64,000 nt of DNA from Acidobacteriota bacterium (GTDB lineage: Bacteria > Acidobacteriota > Blastocatellia > Pyrinomonadales > Pyrinomonadaceae), in the NCBI GenBank assembly GCA_019239425.1, contig JAFAZX010000075.1, positions 26,364-90,363 on the forward strand. The letters are read 5' to 3'. The position numbers and the translations under genes are program-made. This document shows, in pieces, positions 26,401-33,963 of the stretch. The notes beneath the pieces are model-generated. The model had not been told where the DNA came from. It was given only the letters and a program-made list of their open reading frames with translations, and ran no database searches. Each line of letters begins with the position of its first letter. The stretch's first letter is position 1.

Positions 26401-28934
26401 GGCGGGTAGTTGGGCGGCTGGTCGTAGTCCTGCCCGTGCGAGCCCTGTGTGGTGTCGTGATAGGCAACCCCCTCGCCCCCGTCGTCAAACAGCTCGGCCT
26501 CGATCTTGCCGGGCGCCTGCGCGGCCGTGCCCCCGTAGGCTTGCGTCTGCGCGGGCGAGGGCTGGTAGATGGTCAGCGCCAGCCCCGTGCTGTCGCCGTT
26601 GTAGTTGCCGTTCGTGCCGACGCCGACAGAGAACTCGACCGTGTCGCCCGCCTGCACGTCGTAGCGCGTGACGGCGAAGGGGGCGGTCGCCCCGAAGCCG
26701 TTGACGTTCGCGCCGAAGAGAGTCGTGCCGTTGTGAACGATGAGCACGTCCGAGGTCGTGCCGCTGCTGCTGATGCCCTGGAAGCTCCCAGACAGGACGT
26801 AGGTGCCCGCCGCGGGGGCCGTCCACCTCACGACGCCGCGCTCGCCGCTCGGCCCCGGGTGCAGGTTGAGCATGCCCGTCGGCTGGACGACGTTGCCGGC
26901 GTAAGGGAGGGTGCCGCCCGTGTTGTTGCGCGTCACGAACGGACAGCACGCGGAGATCGAGGGCTGCGTCCAGGAGTCTGTGCCCGCGCCGAAGACGTTG
27001 GCGCTTGAGGGGAAGAGCGTGAACGCCCCGCCCGCAGGCCTGTAGCCGTAGCTCCACGCCCCGTCCGCGTTCTGGAGCGGCGAAAAGTCGGCGGCCGCGT
27101 CGTAGCTTTTGACCGAGTCTGACGGCGCCGGGCAGACGCCCGATACGCGCGCGGAGAACTCGCCCGACTCCTGGAAGGCGTTGAGGGCGTTCATCCACCC
27201 CGGCTGCCCCGTCTGCGTGTTGTCGGCCTGGATGTTGCCGACCCACGTGCTCTGCCCCGACGCGTCCGGCCCGCGCTGGAGGTATGCCCAGTAGAGGTCG
27301 GAGACGTACTCGGCCTCGTGCCCGCTCAGCATGCGGCCCCGAACCGCGTACTCGCCTTCGAGGAAGAGCTCGCGGCCGAGCAGCTTCGCCTTCGCCAAAA
27401 GCTGTGCCTGACCCTGCGCGGCGGCCGACCGCAGCACGTCGTTCCAATACTGTAGCTCCAGCGGACGCGGCTGCCGGGCCATCGCCCCGAGGTAGAAGTC
27501 CTTGACGAACTCGGTTGAAGGAAGGCTCTGCGAGGCCGAGCAGGAGGACAGAGCGGGGCACGACAGCGAAGCGGTGAGGTTGAGCATCGGCCCGCCGCCG
27601 CCGACGCGCGCCGTCAGCGTGTGCGTCGCGCCGCCGCGGAGCGAGTTGGGCACGGCGATCTGAAAGGCGTGCCGACCGTCGCCGAGGCCGGCGAGGTCGG
27701 GGCGGTAGGTGTCGGCCGTCACGGTGGTGACGAACTGCCCGTCTGAGTATAGATCGACGTTGATCGGTGTGTTGGGGCGGTTGGAGTCCCAGGCCCAGCC
27801 GTAGACCCAGGTGCAGTTGGCGCCATCGAGGTAGCCGTCATAGCTCGGCCCGTTGCAGGTCACGGACGCGGGCGAGCCTAAAGTTTGTCCCGAGCCTGCG
27901 GGGCGGACGGTGATCGCGTGCGTTTGGCCGTCCCGGGCCGCGACCGGCGTGGGGACGCGGAACTGGTGCCGGTTGTCGCCCTTACCGAGCTGCGCGTTAT
28001 ACACGTCGGCCGAGGCGCGCGCGCGGAAGATGCCGTCCACGTAAAGGTCAACGTCTATCGGCGTGTTCGGGCGCTGCGCATCCCACGCCCAGCCCGTCAC
28101 CTGTTCGCAGTCGGCCGACGTGATCGCGCCGGCGTAGGCAAACGTGCAGGAGGAGATGACCTTGGGCGAGTAGGCGAGGGTGTAGCCCGTGCCCTGCACC
28201 TTCAGGTAGAGCGTGTGGCTCGCCCCGTCGCGCAGCGAGTCCGGCAGCGGGAACGAGAAGCCGTGACGGCCGTCGCCCTTGCCCCTGCTCACGAGGTCGG
28301 CGCGGTACTGGTCGGCCAGGACGCTGAAGACAGGTTCCGGCCGCGAGCCGTCGAAGAGCGTGACGATGATGGGGGTGTTTGGCTGCGCCGTGTCCCACGC
28401 CCAGCCCGAGACGACCGAGCAGTCGGCGGGTTCAAACTCCCCTTCGGCTGACCGGCGGAAGGTCGTAGCCAGCGCCCCGAAGAGGGTGGCGAGCGGCGCG
28501 GACCAGCCGGAGTCCGCCCGCGCCGGGGAGCGCGAGGGCGGGGGGGCGGGCAGGCTTCGGCCCGCGGACGCCACCTCCACGCCCTCGTACGGGTTGTACA
28601 CGGCCGCGATTTGAGCGCCGGCCAGAGATGAGGCGGCCGTGGCGTCCAGCTCCGCGCGGGGTGAAGGCTCTACGCCCTTCCTCTCGAAGCGATACTTCTT
28701 CAGCCTGGAAGGGACGGGCGTCTGCGCCTTGGGGCGGGCCGGGGCGCGCCGCTTCACGTCGTCCAGGTTCGGCAGGTTAGCGCCGGGGGCACCCTTCTCC
28801 GGGCGTGCGGCGTTCGGCTGTGAGGAGCGCGCGCCCTGAAGTGCCGAGGACGTCGGAGACGCGAGGAGGGCGCAGCAGATGATGCAGGAGATCAGGCCAG
28901 AGAAGTATCGGGCAGCAGGGCGGCGCAAACGCAT
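20454..28934 (-). CDS. Giant secreted RHS/YD-repeat polymorphic toxin with CBM6, LamG and zincin-like C-terminal tip
   Basis: This encodes about 2,826 residues. The ATG at 28934 is preferred because GGAGGT lies upstream and a signal peptide follows (MRLRRPAARYF...CALLASPTSS). Order: three repeats with C-x2-V-x-GWAWD-x4-PNTPI (about residues 168, 275 and 375); a DUF4214-like segment (475-580); a beta-sandwich (640-800); a CBM6/35-like carbohydrate-binding domain (810-960); a LamG domain beginning GYWKFDEGAG (973-1180); and many YD repeats forming an RHS shell (1240-2490). The core ends at MDPLGQEVG (about 2498). The variable tip then has a GGDPFHLSDGCG segment and ALHETIHFAG (His2763, Glu2764, His2767), a metallopeptidase motif. 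The family delivers C-terminal toxins between cells. Alternatively, the tip could process the toxin itself. Confidence 0.88.
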   Translation of the reverse strand: MRLRRPAARYFSGLISCIICCALLASPTSSALQGARSSQPNAARPEKGAPGANLPNLDDVKRRAPARPKAQTPVPSRLKKYRFERKGVEPSPRAELDATAASSLAGAQIAAVYNPYEGVEVASAGRSLPAPPPSRSPARADSGWSAPLATLFGALATTFRRSAEGEFEPADCSVVSGWAWDTAQPNTPIIVTLFDGSRPEPVFSVLADQYRADLVSRGKGDGRHGFSFPLPDSLRDGASHTLYLKVQGTGYTLAYSPKVISSCTFAYAGAITSADCEQVTGWAWDAQRPNTPIDVDLYVDGIFRARASADVYNAQLGKGDNRHQFRVPTPVAARDGQTHAITVRPAGSGQTLGSPASVTCNGPSYDGYLDGANCTWVYGWAWDSNRPNTPINVDLYSDGQFVTTVTADTYRPDLAGLGDGRHAFQIAVPNSLRGGATHTLTARVGGGGPMLNLTASLSCPALSSCSASQSLPSTEFVKDFYLGAMARQPRPLELQYWNDVLRSAAAQGQAQLLAKAKLLGRELFLEGEYAVRGRMLSGHEAEYVSDLYWAYLQRGPDASGQSTWVGNIQADNTQTGQPGWMNALNAFQESGEFSARVSGVCPAPSDSVKSYDAAADFSPLQNADGAWSYGYRPAGGAFTLFPSSANVFGAGTDSWTQPSISACCPFVTRNNTGGTLPYAGNVVQPTGMLNLHPGPSGERGVVRWTAPAAGTYVLSGSFQGISSSGTTSDVLIVHNGTTLFGANVNGFGATAPFAVTRYDVQAGDTVEFSVGVGTNGNYNGDSTGLALTIYQPSPAQTQAYGGTAAQAPGKIEAELFDDGGEGVAYHDTTQGSHGQDYDQPPNYPPPSFRNTTDVDIYKSAAGFSNGYLVVMQAGDWMNYTVDVARAGSYTLSAQTYYWETPGGTFHVEADGADVTGPIQLPGGSSWQTVAKAGVQLNAGRHVLRVVCDTNGAGGYMGDIDYLRLTPSADSGLVGYWKFDEGAGTAAADSSGGGHPGTLQAGAGWAAGSSGSSASFDGADDYVQVGAGVPAAGAALTVSAWVYPTGGGTAGAGGVIVNREGEYEVARFPDGTIQWAIANQSPGWGWVNTGYVARPSRWTHITFTYDGVSAKTYADGQLVHTAAASGAIGDVLPAQNDFRIGGRQATPQFFQGRLDEVRVYNRALAGGEVGALAAAGGADPTGNNFSEARKDPANETGSGGDDPLSRNFSFSVPLAGLEGRAGLDLGLSLSYNSLVWTRDAVTGAVKFDTDDGDPSPGFRLGLPIIQAKYKNARNENAYMLVTPSGDHVELRQVGTSTTYEAIDSSYTQLTEENGLVLRPADGSQISFTLQGSAFKPTKIKDRNGNYISLAYNPTGDVSSITDTLGRVITFTYDANARPISVEQDRGGQAHQWATFGYSNLTVSTGFAGSVGVLGPANGMVISVLTQVGLDDGSRYNFLYNSWGQVYRVERHAPDGRLLSYSEYDLQSPTAAQTNGGTDCPRFTQRRDFAKDWNGDAPAVTTYSVDQSGAQLMKNSQTLAGGAGADTSTTVMQKIGYGAANTFRRGLVTSVETWGQDTPGQFVLKRTAQTTWTQDDESLTYQLNPRVKVAEVFDPQQNHTGTSYEYTSYGLVTEAKEWSGSESGVLRRTHTEYNLDPAYVGRRVLGLVSSTSGYDAAGHIASKVDYIYDQGGEFLQYQGEPVQHDGTNYGATFVLGRGLVTSVRRWDVTALHDVSQSVESRAGYNTTGSAVFSRDPLGHQSTIAYADRFADKWGTNTLAYPTLATDADGYSSKVEYNFYTGLVSRTEDPKGAQQTFTYDATGHTLRVEVSGRGAAASQVISGGYTRWVYSEAMDAVQSWTQVDAGMPEVCSISIFDGAGRVRATADDLPNSTGGYSARYVSYDIAGRAAGQTNPTEVNGLWNPTGDDAARGWKWTTQTFDWKSRPLVTTLPKLLNPGDPGYANEQPVTRQAEYGGCGCAGGEVVTLTDEAGRRQRLTSDPLGRQIKAETLKPNGSVYSTVTNTYNTLDQVTEMRQLVGTDGAAQVTTLAYDGHGRLKTRHLPKYAGNATTSYVYDADDTLISMTDPRGVVTTYGFTNAANYANKRHLVNSVSYGLGNNPPPDVSVPSPARFEYDEVGNRTSMTDGTGSFGYVYNGLSRLTSETRQFNALQGRTYQINYDYTLSGKLKSVSEQGGSSVQYRYDVAGRMLDATGSGPTGAATYASNMQYRAWGALKDVDFGNQTHQYVGYDARLRAATMELRNVIVNTSNQTPLTMTWNYDYNMDGRLNHAYDVQDNRFDRKFDYDEYGRLKEAYTGLEARGQAPTVPANSPFRQTFGYDEWGNMTARSGRLWKHELAGESSTYGTDDRRDGWTYDAAGNLTASTSNVNTYDAAGSQTYSHDPGNGACSPYDYEIAQEYDGEGRPAHRVQTRRRDIGALQCAADVEETYYVYSSALGGAKLMELSASGEKVKGYVYGGGMLLAKQEIYPATNGSAVKWRHANPGSASWVETASNRVFERQEMDPLGQEVGTADPFISIIDPNYADVHSDTPMFLDGGDPFHLSDGCGTIDGMPASCTEISERSQDGTAVSPVEIWGRKRNGNGNLVNFVQNATPGAAQASLGISVPGTVWVADWGPCIDNGKPQGDVCARDIGYFRQLPGQGGTLNTQIIPQRPLGLPIDIGGIREGLEKYLADSTCARFIQDLLGQVASDSNPLVEGGDLLKVFDKVVSQRGVVRDYVPGGGEARGSIGGRDGAQMAINITRFGGNPTPGEKYVLGLELDRIIALHETIHFAGLNGYDDFVLAAAVAKMNHTTVPDTKGLKPLAAAFKMSNFWNQELKNKCPDSLMRMR

Positions 28935-29102
28935 GAGGGGGTTTACCTCCGGATGAGACGAAGAACGCGAGGTGCTGAAACGCCGAGAACCTGTGATCAC
29001 GTGCGGGACGTGAGACTGACGAAGGTTAGAGCTACGGGTAATTCGCGTGGGGAGGGCGAAGTACGTCGGACGCCACTGCCGGGCAAATGAGAAGACGAGG
29101 TG

Positions 29103-29132
29103 ACGATAGTCTTCACGCGCGCCGTGTGTCAA
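29103..29132 (-). promoter_or_regulatory. Candidate promoter of the RHS gene
   Basis: Read leftward, TTGACA (29132-29127) and TATCGT (29108-29103) are 18 bp apart, about 170 bp before the RHS start codon. The rest of 28935-29218 shows no gene. Confidence 0.35.
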
Positions 29133-29218
29133 CCAAATTGTAGCGAGAATGTATAGCCCTACGCGCTATTGTTTAATTTACGAACTTCCAGTGTGGGTTA
29201 TAAATTTTCATATGAACA

Positions 29219-30040
29219 CTAATGTCTGCGCTGCGGCTTTTGGGTTGGATCGGTCAGGTGGTTTACTACAGGCTGCGGTTTGTCCGGCTGATTTGCGAAG
29301 TTCTGGATGTACTGAGTGAACAATTGAGATCTCAGTGCTTGGGTGTTTCCCGCAGCCGTTCCAAATCCTTCAGGGACGACCGTATTCAAGTAGTGGAAGA
29401 GGTCAAAAAAGACGAATTTCTCGAACAGTGGCCCTTGCTCGCCTCCTTCCGCGCTGTCGTTAGCTACGTTAAACTGCCACTTTAGCCGGTCAATACTGGT
29501 CGGTCTCAGTGAAGCATTATCGTTATACGGCTGCTCGCCGCGGCACCCGCCCGTTCCCGGCACTACCTCAAAAGCCTCTACGTCGTCCCACAGCGCGATG
29601 CGATGTCCGTCGCCGCTTGCATTGCGTGCGGAATTTCCGAACGCACGTAGGAAATCGGGAGTGAGCGGCCGTACCTCCGTATCCCGTTTGCGTTCTAAGG
29701 CCGCATTATCCAGTTTCTCGTTATACAGACAGCGCGTGCCGATACTGTCTTGCACCATGAGCACGTCCAAATCTGAGCCAGTCAAAAGTGAGGTGTATAA
29801 GACCTCCGTCTGGCTCGGCCCAGCCCAACCGAGATAGAGCCATGGGTTGAAATAGGCGGAGACAGCCACCGGCCTCTCAGGTAGTTTTCCTCCCTCCTCT
29901 GCCCGCTTATTGAGTTCTTTGCAGCCAGCAACGACTTTCTTCAGGAAGGTTTTAAACAGCTCATGCTTAACACGCGATGCGGCCGAGCCATCCCCGTAGG
30001 GGAAGTTCCAGAACTGCAGGTTAACAGCAAATTTGGCCAC
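29219..30040 (-). CDS. DUF4434-like (glycoside-hydrolase-like barrel) protein
   Basis: This encodes 273 residues starting at GTG 30040, with AGGGAG seven bases upstream. PVAVSAYFNPWLYLG followed by LLTGSDLDVLMVQDSIGT resembles the DUF4434 family (beta/alpha-barrel fold, 'QDG(I/V)G' motif) related to glycoside hydrolases. No signal peptide is visible, and the N-terminus is shorter than usual, so it may be truncated. It precedes the RHS gene on the same strand at the right end of the island, near the attachment repeat. Function within the island is unknown. Confidence 0.5.
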   Translation of the reverse strand: MAKFAVNLQFWNFPYGDGSAASRVKHELFKTFLKKVVAGCKELNKRAEEGGKLPERPVAVSAYFNPWLYLGWAGPSQTEVLYTSLLTGSDLDVLMVQDSIGTRCLYNEKLDNAALERKRDTEVRPLTPDFLRAFGNSARNASGDGHRIALWDDVEAFEVVPGTGGCRGEQPYNDNASLRPTSIDRLKWQFNVANDSAEGGEQGPLFEKFVFFDLFHYLNTVVPEGFGTAAGNTQALRSQLFTQYIQNFANQPDKPQPVVNHLTDPTQKPQRRH

Positions 30041-30090
30041 TCTTTTGCTCCCTAATCCTTGTCAAAAGAGGGACAGAAATGTGCACCGGA

Positions 30091-30116
30091 ACACTTGGCT
30101 TAGATAAGCCAAGTGT
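30091..30116. repeat. Short palindrome near the right island end
   Basis: ACACTTGGCTTA-GA-TAAGCCAAGTGT is a near-perfect 26-bp palindrome between the GTG-start gene and the attachment repeat. It may be an integrase or excisionase binding site or a hairpin terminator; there is no T tract. Confidence 0.4.
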
Positions 30117-30198
30117 GGTGAGGACACTCGACTCAGGATGAGGGTAAGCGACAGAAAAGGTTATACCTTAGCGGACTTTTTCCACCTCGGTTTCCGCT

Positions 30199-30245
<47 letters not shown>

Positions 30246-30253
30246 AACCGAAG

Positions 30254-30292
30254 AAGCGCCTGCATCTAAAACGATGCAGGCGCTTTCTTTTT
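30254..30292 (+). terminator. Ancestral tRNA-Asp terminator, displaced by the island
   Basis: AAGCGCCTGCAT (30254-30265) pairs perfectly with ATGCAGGCGCTT (30274-30285), followed by TCTTTTT. It lies 10 bp after the duplicate tRNA end, where the terminator of the uninterrupted tRNA operon would have been. The stretch 30293-30423 holds no gene that I can support. Confidence 0.85.
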
Positions 30293-30423
30293 ACCGCGGT
30301 TTTGCAGCCATTCTCGAACGGTAGAACATTTGGCTCCGTGCGCCTGACTGAAGCTATTTTGCCCTCTCCACTCCCTTGAGTCCCGTCAAAATTCCCGCCG
30401 CTGCCCAGAGGCGGACAATGGCG

Positions 30424-31461
30424 TTAAGGCACGTCTCGTCCTTCGCCCTGTTCCAGCACCCAGAAGCGCGACTCGGCATTTAAGGCCCGGCGAAGCTCGT
30501 CCACCGGTTCGAACTCGCCGTCGTCGCCGAGGGCGAACGTCCCGAAGTGTATCGCCATGCTGACGCGGGGCTTCAACGTTTTGTGTAGTTCCGCCGCCTC
30601 GCCCGGCGACAGGTGGACTGGGTGCATGAACCATACGGGGAGGTACGCGCCAATCGGCAGCAGCGCGAGGCGGAACGGGCCGAAGCGTTTATTGATTTCG
30701 GCGAAATGGCTCCCCATCCCCGTGTCCCCGGCGAAGTAGACATTTCCTCCGGGTGCTCGAACGACGTAACCACACCAGAGTGTGGCGTCCGCGTCGCCGA
30801 GGCCCCGCCCCGAAAAATGTTTGGCCGGCACGCACATCACGCCGAGTCGTTCGGAGACGTTTGCGGTCTCCCACCAATCAAGTTCCGTCACGTCACTAAC
30901 CTCGTGAGCGTCGAGCAACGCGCGATTCCCCAGACCCACCAGAAAACGCGGCCGGTGCTCTTCACGCAGCCTGACGAGAGTCTCGATGTCCAGGTGGTCG
31001 TAATGATTATGACTGATGAGCACGACATCAATCGGCGGCAGGTCTTCAAATCGTAATCCGGGAGGCCGATGTCTCTTGGGGCCAGCCCACGTGACGGGGC
31101 TGACGCGCTCTGACCAGACGGGGTCGGTCAGGATGTTGACCCCGCCGGTTTGGATGAGCACGGTGGCGTGGTTGACGAAGGTGACGCGTAACTCTTTCCC
31201 GCCGACACGCGGAGGCGGCAGAGAGGCGGGGTCGTTGTCAGTCCATTCGTTCCAACGGCCGCGCTTGCTCGTCAATTGCCAGCGCAGGACATCGATGAAA
31301 CCTTTTCTTTCAGGGGGCTCAAGGTTGTGAAACCGCCTGCCGTCGAAGTGGTCTGTGCGGGGGCCGCGGTAGCGCGGCGCCGATAACGCCCGATCCGCCA
31401 GCAGGTATATCAAAGCCAGCACGACGGCAGAACTCACAATTATCACCAGCGTTGTCAGCAT
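30424..31461 (-). CDS. Metallo-beta-lactamase-fold hydrolase, NAPE-PLD/RomA-like, membrane-anchored
   Basis: This encodes 345 residues. An N-terminal transmembrane helix (LTTLVIIVSSAVVLALIYLLA) is followed by the long pre-domain RTDHFDGRRFHNLEPP. The metal-binding motif SHNHYDHLD, a downstream PAKHFSGRGLGD and FAGDTGMG complete the two-zinc site. The region before the motif (FVNHATVLIQTGGVNILTDP) is typical of the NAPE-PLD/UlaG-like branch, which hydrolyses phosphodiester or lactone substrates. The exact substrate is unknown. It is the first chromosomal gene right of the island. Confidence 0.8.
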   Translation of the reverse strand: MLTTLVIIVSSAVVLALIYLLADRALSAPRYRGPRTDHFDGRRFHNLEPPERKGFIDVLRWQLTSKRGRWNEWTDNDPASLPPPRVGGKELRVTFVNHATVLIQTGGVNILTDPVWSERVSPVTWAGPKRHRPPGLRFEDLPPIDVVLISHNHYDHLDIETLVRLREEHRPRFLVGLGNRALLDAHEVSDVTELDWWETANVSERLGVMCVPAKHFSGRGLGDADATLWCGYVVRAPGGNVYFAGDTGMGSHFAEINKRFGPFRLALLPIGAYLPVWFMHPVHLSPGEAAELHKTLKPRVSMAIHFGTFALGDDGEFEPVDELRRALNAESRFWVLEQGEGRDVP

Positions 31462-31628
31462 TGAGATTCGCTACTCCAATCCTCATTTAGCTTAAGACGC
31501 TGGACTACGTTTTAGCTAACACTCACGTCAAGGAGCGCGCCCCGGTACTGGACGGATTGCAGCGCGAAGCCGACAAGAAGTAGGCGAAGACCTGACGAGC
31601 TTAGGATGGTTTGGAAGCTTTTGGGGCC

Positions 31629-31661
31629 GCCCGGAGCGACCGTGGTTAACGCGCTCCGGGC
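31629..31661 (-). terminator. Hairpin after the crotonase gene
   Basis: A perfect 10-bp GC stem (GCCCGGAGCG with CGCTCCGGGC) lies 24 bp after the leftward crotonase stop codon. Read leftward it is followed by GGCCCCAAAAG, so the T tract is weak. It probably marks the end of the leftward run of genes from 38.4 kb. Confidence 0.5.
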
Positions 31662-31684
31662 GCTATCTTAGACACTGCTTTTCC

Positions 31685-32536
31685 TCACAGGTCACCCACC
31701 AGCCGGCCCAGGTTCATTTCCCCGTCCCTTGTCTGGAAGCCGCGCTCCAACGCGGTCTGCGTCCGGGCCTGGAACTCGGGACTGCGCACTCCTTCGAGGA
31801 AGAGGTCGGAGTCGCGACGTATCTCCTCGGCCGGCGCGAGCGCGATTGCGTTAACACGCTCCTTAACCACCAGGCGACCGGCGGCCGGGAAGCGGGCGAT
31901 TCGGTGCGCGAGTGTGCCGACGAAACCGTCGAGTTCGCTGGCGGGCAGCGCCCGGTTGATCCAGCCGTACGCTGCGGCCAGCTCCGCGTCGTAATCCTCG
32001 GCGCTCAACATGACTTCGAGCGCGCGGGCGCGGCCCATGAGGCGCGTGAGGTGTTGGGCGCCGCCCGCGCCGGGAATCACGCCGAACGACGGCTCGAACT
32101 GTCCGAAGATCGCCGACTCCCGCGCGGCGAAGCGCATGTCGCACGCGAGCACGAACTCGCTCCCCACCCCGCGCACGCGACCCTCTATCTGCGCGATGGT
32201 GACGAGGCGGCTCGCGCTCAGATGGCGAAGCAGTTGGCCGATTGACTCTTCGCCGTTCAGCCTCGCCGCCGCCTCCCGGTTCTCTTTGATCCGCGTCACG
32301 TCGACGTGGGAGATGAAGTAGTCGGGGTCGGCACTCTTGAACACGAGCACCTGGACGGCGTCGTCGGCCTCGGCCTGCTGAATGAGGGAGACCAGATCGC
32401 GGATCAGTTCCGGCCCCATCAGGTTCATGGGCGGCGCCGCGATTTCCGCGAACAGCACGGCCACTTCCCTGCGGACGTTGAGCGTCTCGAAATCGGTTTG
32501 ATCTCCTCGGCTCTTGTCATCGATTGCTTTCGACAT
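31685..32536 (-). CDS. Enoyl-CoA hydratase/isomerase (crotonase) family protein
   Basis: This encodes 283 residues with GGAGG eight bases before the ATG. The crotonase core is present: AEADDAVQVLVFKSADPDYF, the oxyanion-hole region IEGRVRGVGSEFVLACDMRFA, and FEPSFGVIPGAGGAQHLTRL followed by GRARALEVML. One oxyanion Gly is kept, but the usual catalytic Glu of ECH1 is not obvious, so the reaction on CoA esters cannot be specified. It begins 4 bp after the TlpA-like gene and ends a run of same-strand genes. Confidence 0.8.
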   Translation of the reverse strand: MSKAIDDKSRGDQTDFETLNVRREVAVLFAEIAAPPMNLMGPELIRDLVSLIQQAEADDAVQVLVFKSADPDYFISHVDVTRIKENREAAARLNGEESIGQLLRHLSASRLVTIAQIEGRVRGVGSEFVLACDMRFAARESAIFGQFEPSFGVIPGAGGAQHLTRLMGRARALEVMLSAEDYDAELAAAYGWINRALPASELDGFVGTLAHRIARFPAAGRLVVKERVNAIALAPAEEIRRDSDLFLEGVRSPEFQARTQTALERGFQTRDGEMNLGRLVGDL

Positions 32537-32539
32537 TGC

Positions 32540-33133
32540 TCATTCCTCCGCGAGCAGCTTCTGAATTTGACGCTCCGTCTCGTCGTAGGCTCCTTCGCCT
32601 ACGTGCTTCCACCTGATACGTCCTTGCCTATCTAACAGAAAGATGGTGGGCCACGCTTCGACGCCGTAGGCGTTCCACGTCCGGTAGTCGTTGTCCGTGA
32701 GTACCGGGTAGCGAATCCCCAGTGAGGCGACTTCCCGGCGGAGGTTATCGGCTATTCTTTCCTCGTCAAACTCGGGTGAGTGTACGCCGATGACGGCGAG
32801 CCCCTTCTCGCCGAAGCGCTCGTGCCAGCTCTGGACGTACGGCAGCGTGTTGCGGCAGTTGTAGCAGCCGAAAGTCCAGAACTCGATGAGCACCACGCGG
32901 CCGCGCAGGCCCTTGAGACTTAACGGCTCGGAGTTTATCCAGTCCCCTGCGGCCAGCTCCGGGGCGGTAGAAGACTCTGAACTCTTATATTCGGCGGAGC
33001 TACCGAATGGGCTGAGCAGTAGCCCTGATAAACCGGTGGCGTAAACTGCCGCCGCGACGGTGACGATAGCCACGACGATACCCACCAGCATGTTGCGCCG
33101 GCTTTCCAAAGATGATTCCTGTCCCTCTGTCAT
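32540..33133 (-). CDS. Membrane-anchored TlpA/DipZ-like thiol-disulfide oxidoreductase
   Basis: This encodes about 197 residues (ATG 33133, or GTG at 33142). One N-terminal membrane helix (NMLVGIVVAIVTVAAAVYATG) places the thioredoxin domain outside the cytoplasm. The active site FWTFGCYNCRNTLPYV keeps both cysteines (C-Y-N-C), and the cis-Pro loop is AWPTIFLLDRQG. EFDEERIADNLRREV matches the redoxin insert of DipZ relatives. It likely reduces or transfers electrons to extracytoplasmic disulfides or peroxides. It is the close companion of the larger DipZ-like protein at 33964. Confidence 0.82.
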   Translation of the reverse strand: MTEGQESSLESRRNMLVGIVVAIVTVAAAVYATGLSGLLLSPFGSSAEYKSSESSTAPELAAGDWINSEPLSLKGLRGRVVLIEFWTFGCYNCRNTLPYVQSWHERFGEKGLAVIGVHSPEFDEERIADNLRREVASLGIRYPVLTDNDYRTWNAYGVEAWPTIFLLDRQGRIRWKHVGEGAYDETERQIQKLLAEE

Positions 33134-33157
33134 TTCAGTCACCGTCGAAGCTCACCA

Positions 33158-33946
<789 letters not shown>

Positions 33947-33963
33947 GGCCCGCCTCCCGTCTC

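Larger units (their letters stand above)
16754..30198. mobile_element. Integrated genomic island in tRNA-Asp carrying an RHS toxin locus
   Basis: The 13.4-kb interval lies between two 45-bp copies of the tRNA-Asp 3' half. It starts with a tyrosine-integrase remnant next to the intact tRNA, and all recognisable genes read leftward towards it. Two stretches, about 16.9-20.5 kb and 29.2-30.2 kb, are visibly richer in A and T than the flanking chromosome. The integrase is broken, so the element is probably no longer able to excise by itself. Cargo: RHS polymorphic toxin, putative immunity genes, displaced toxin tips, an IS630 fragment and a DUF4434-like gene. Confidence 0.8.
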
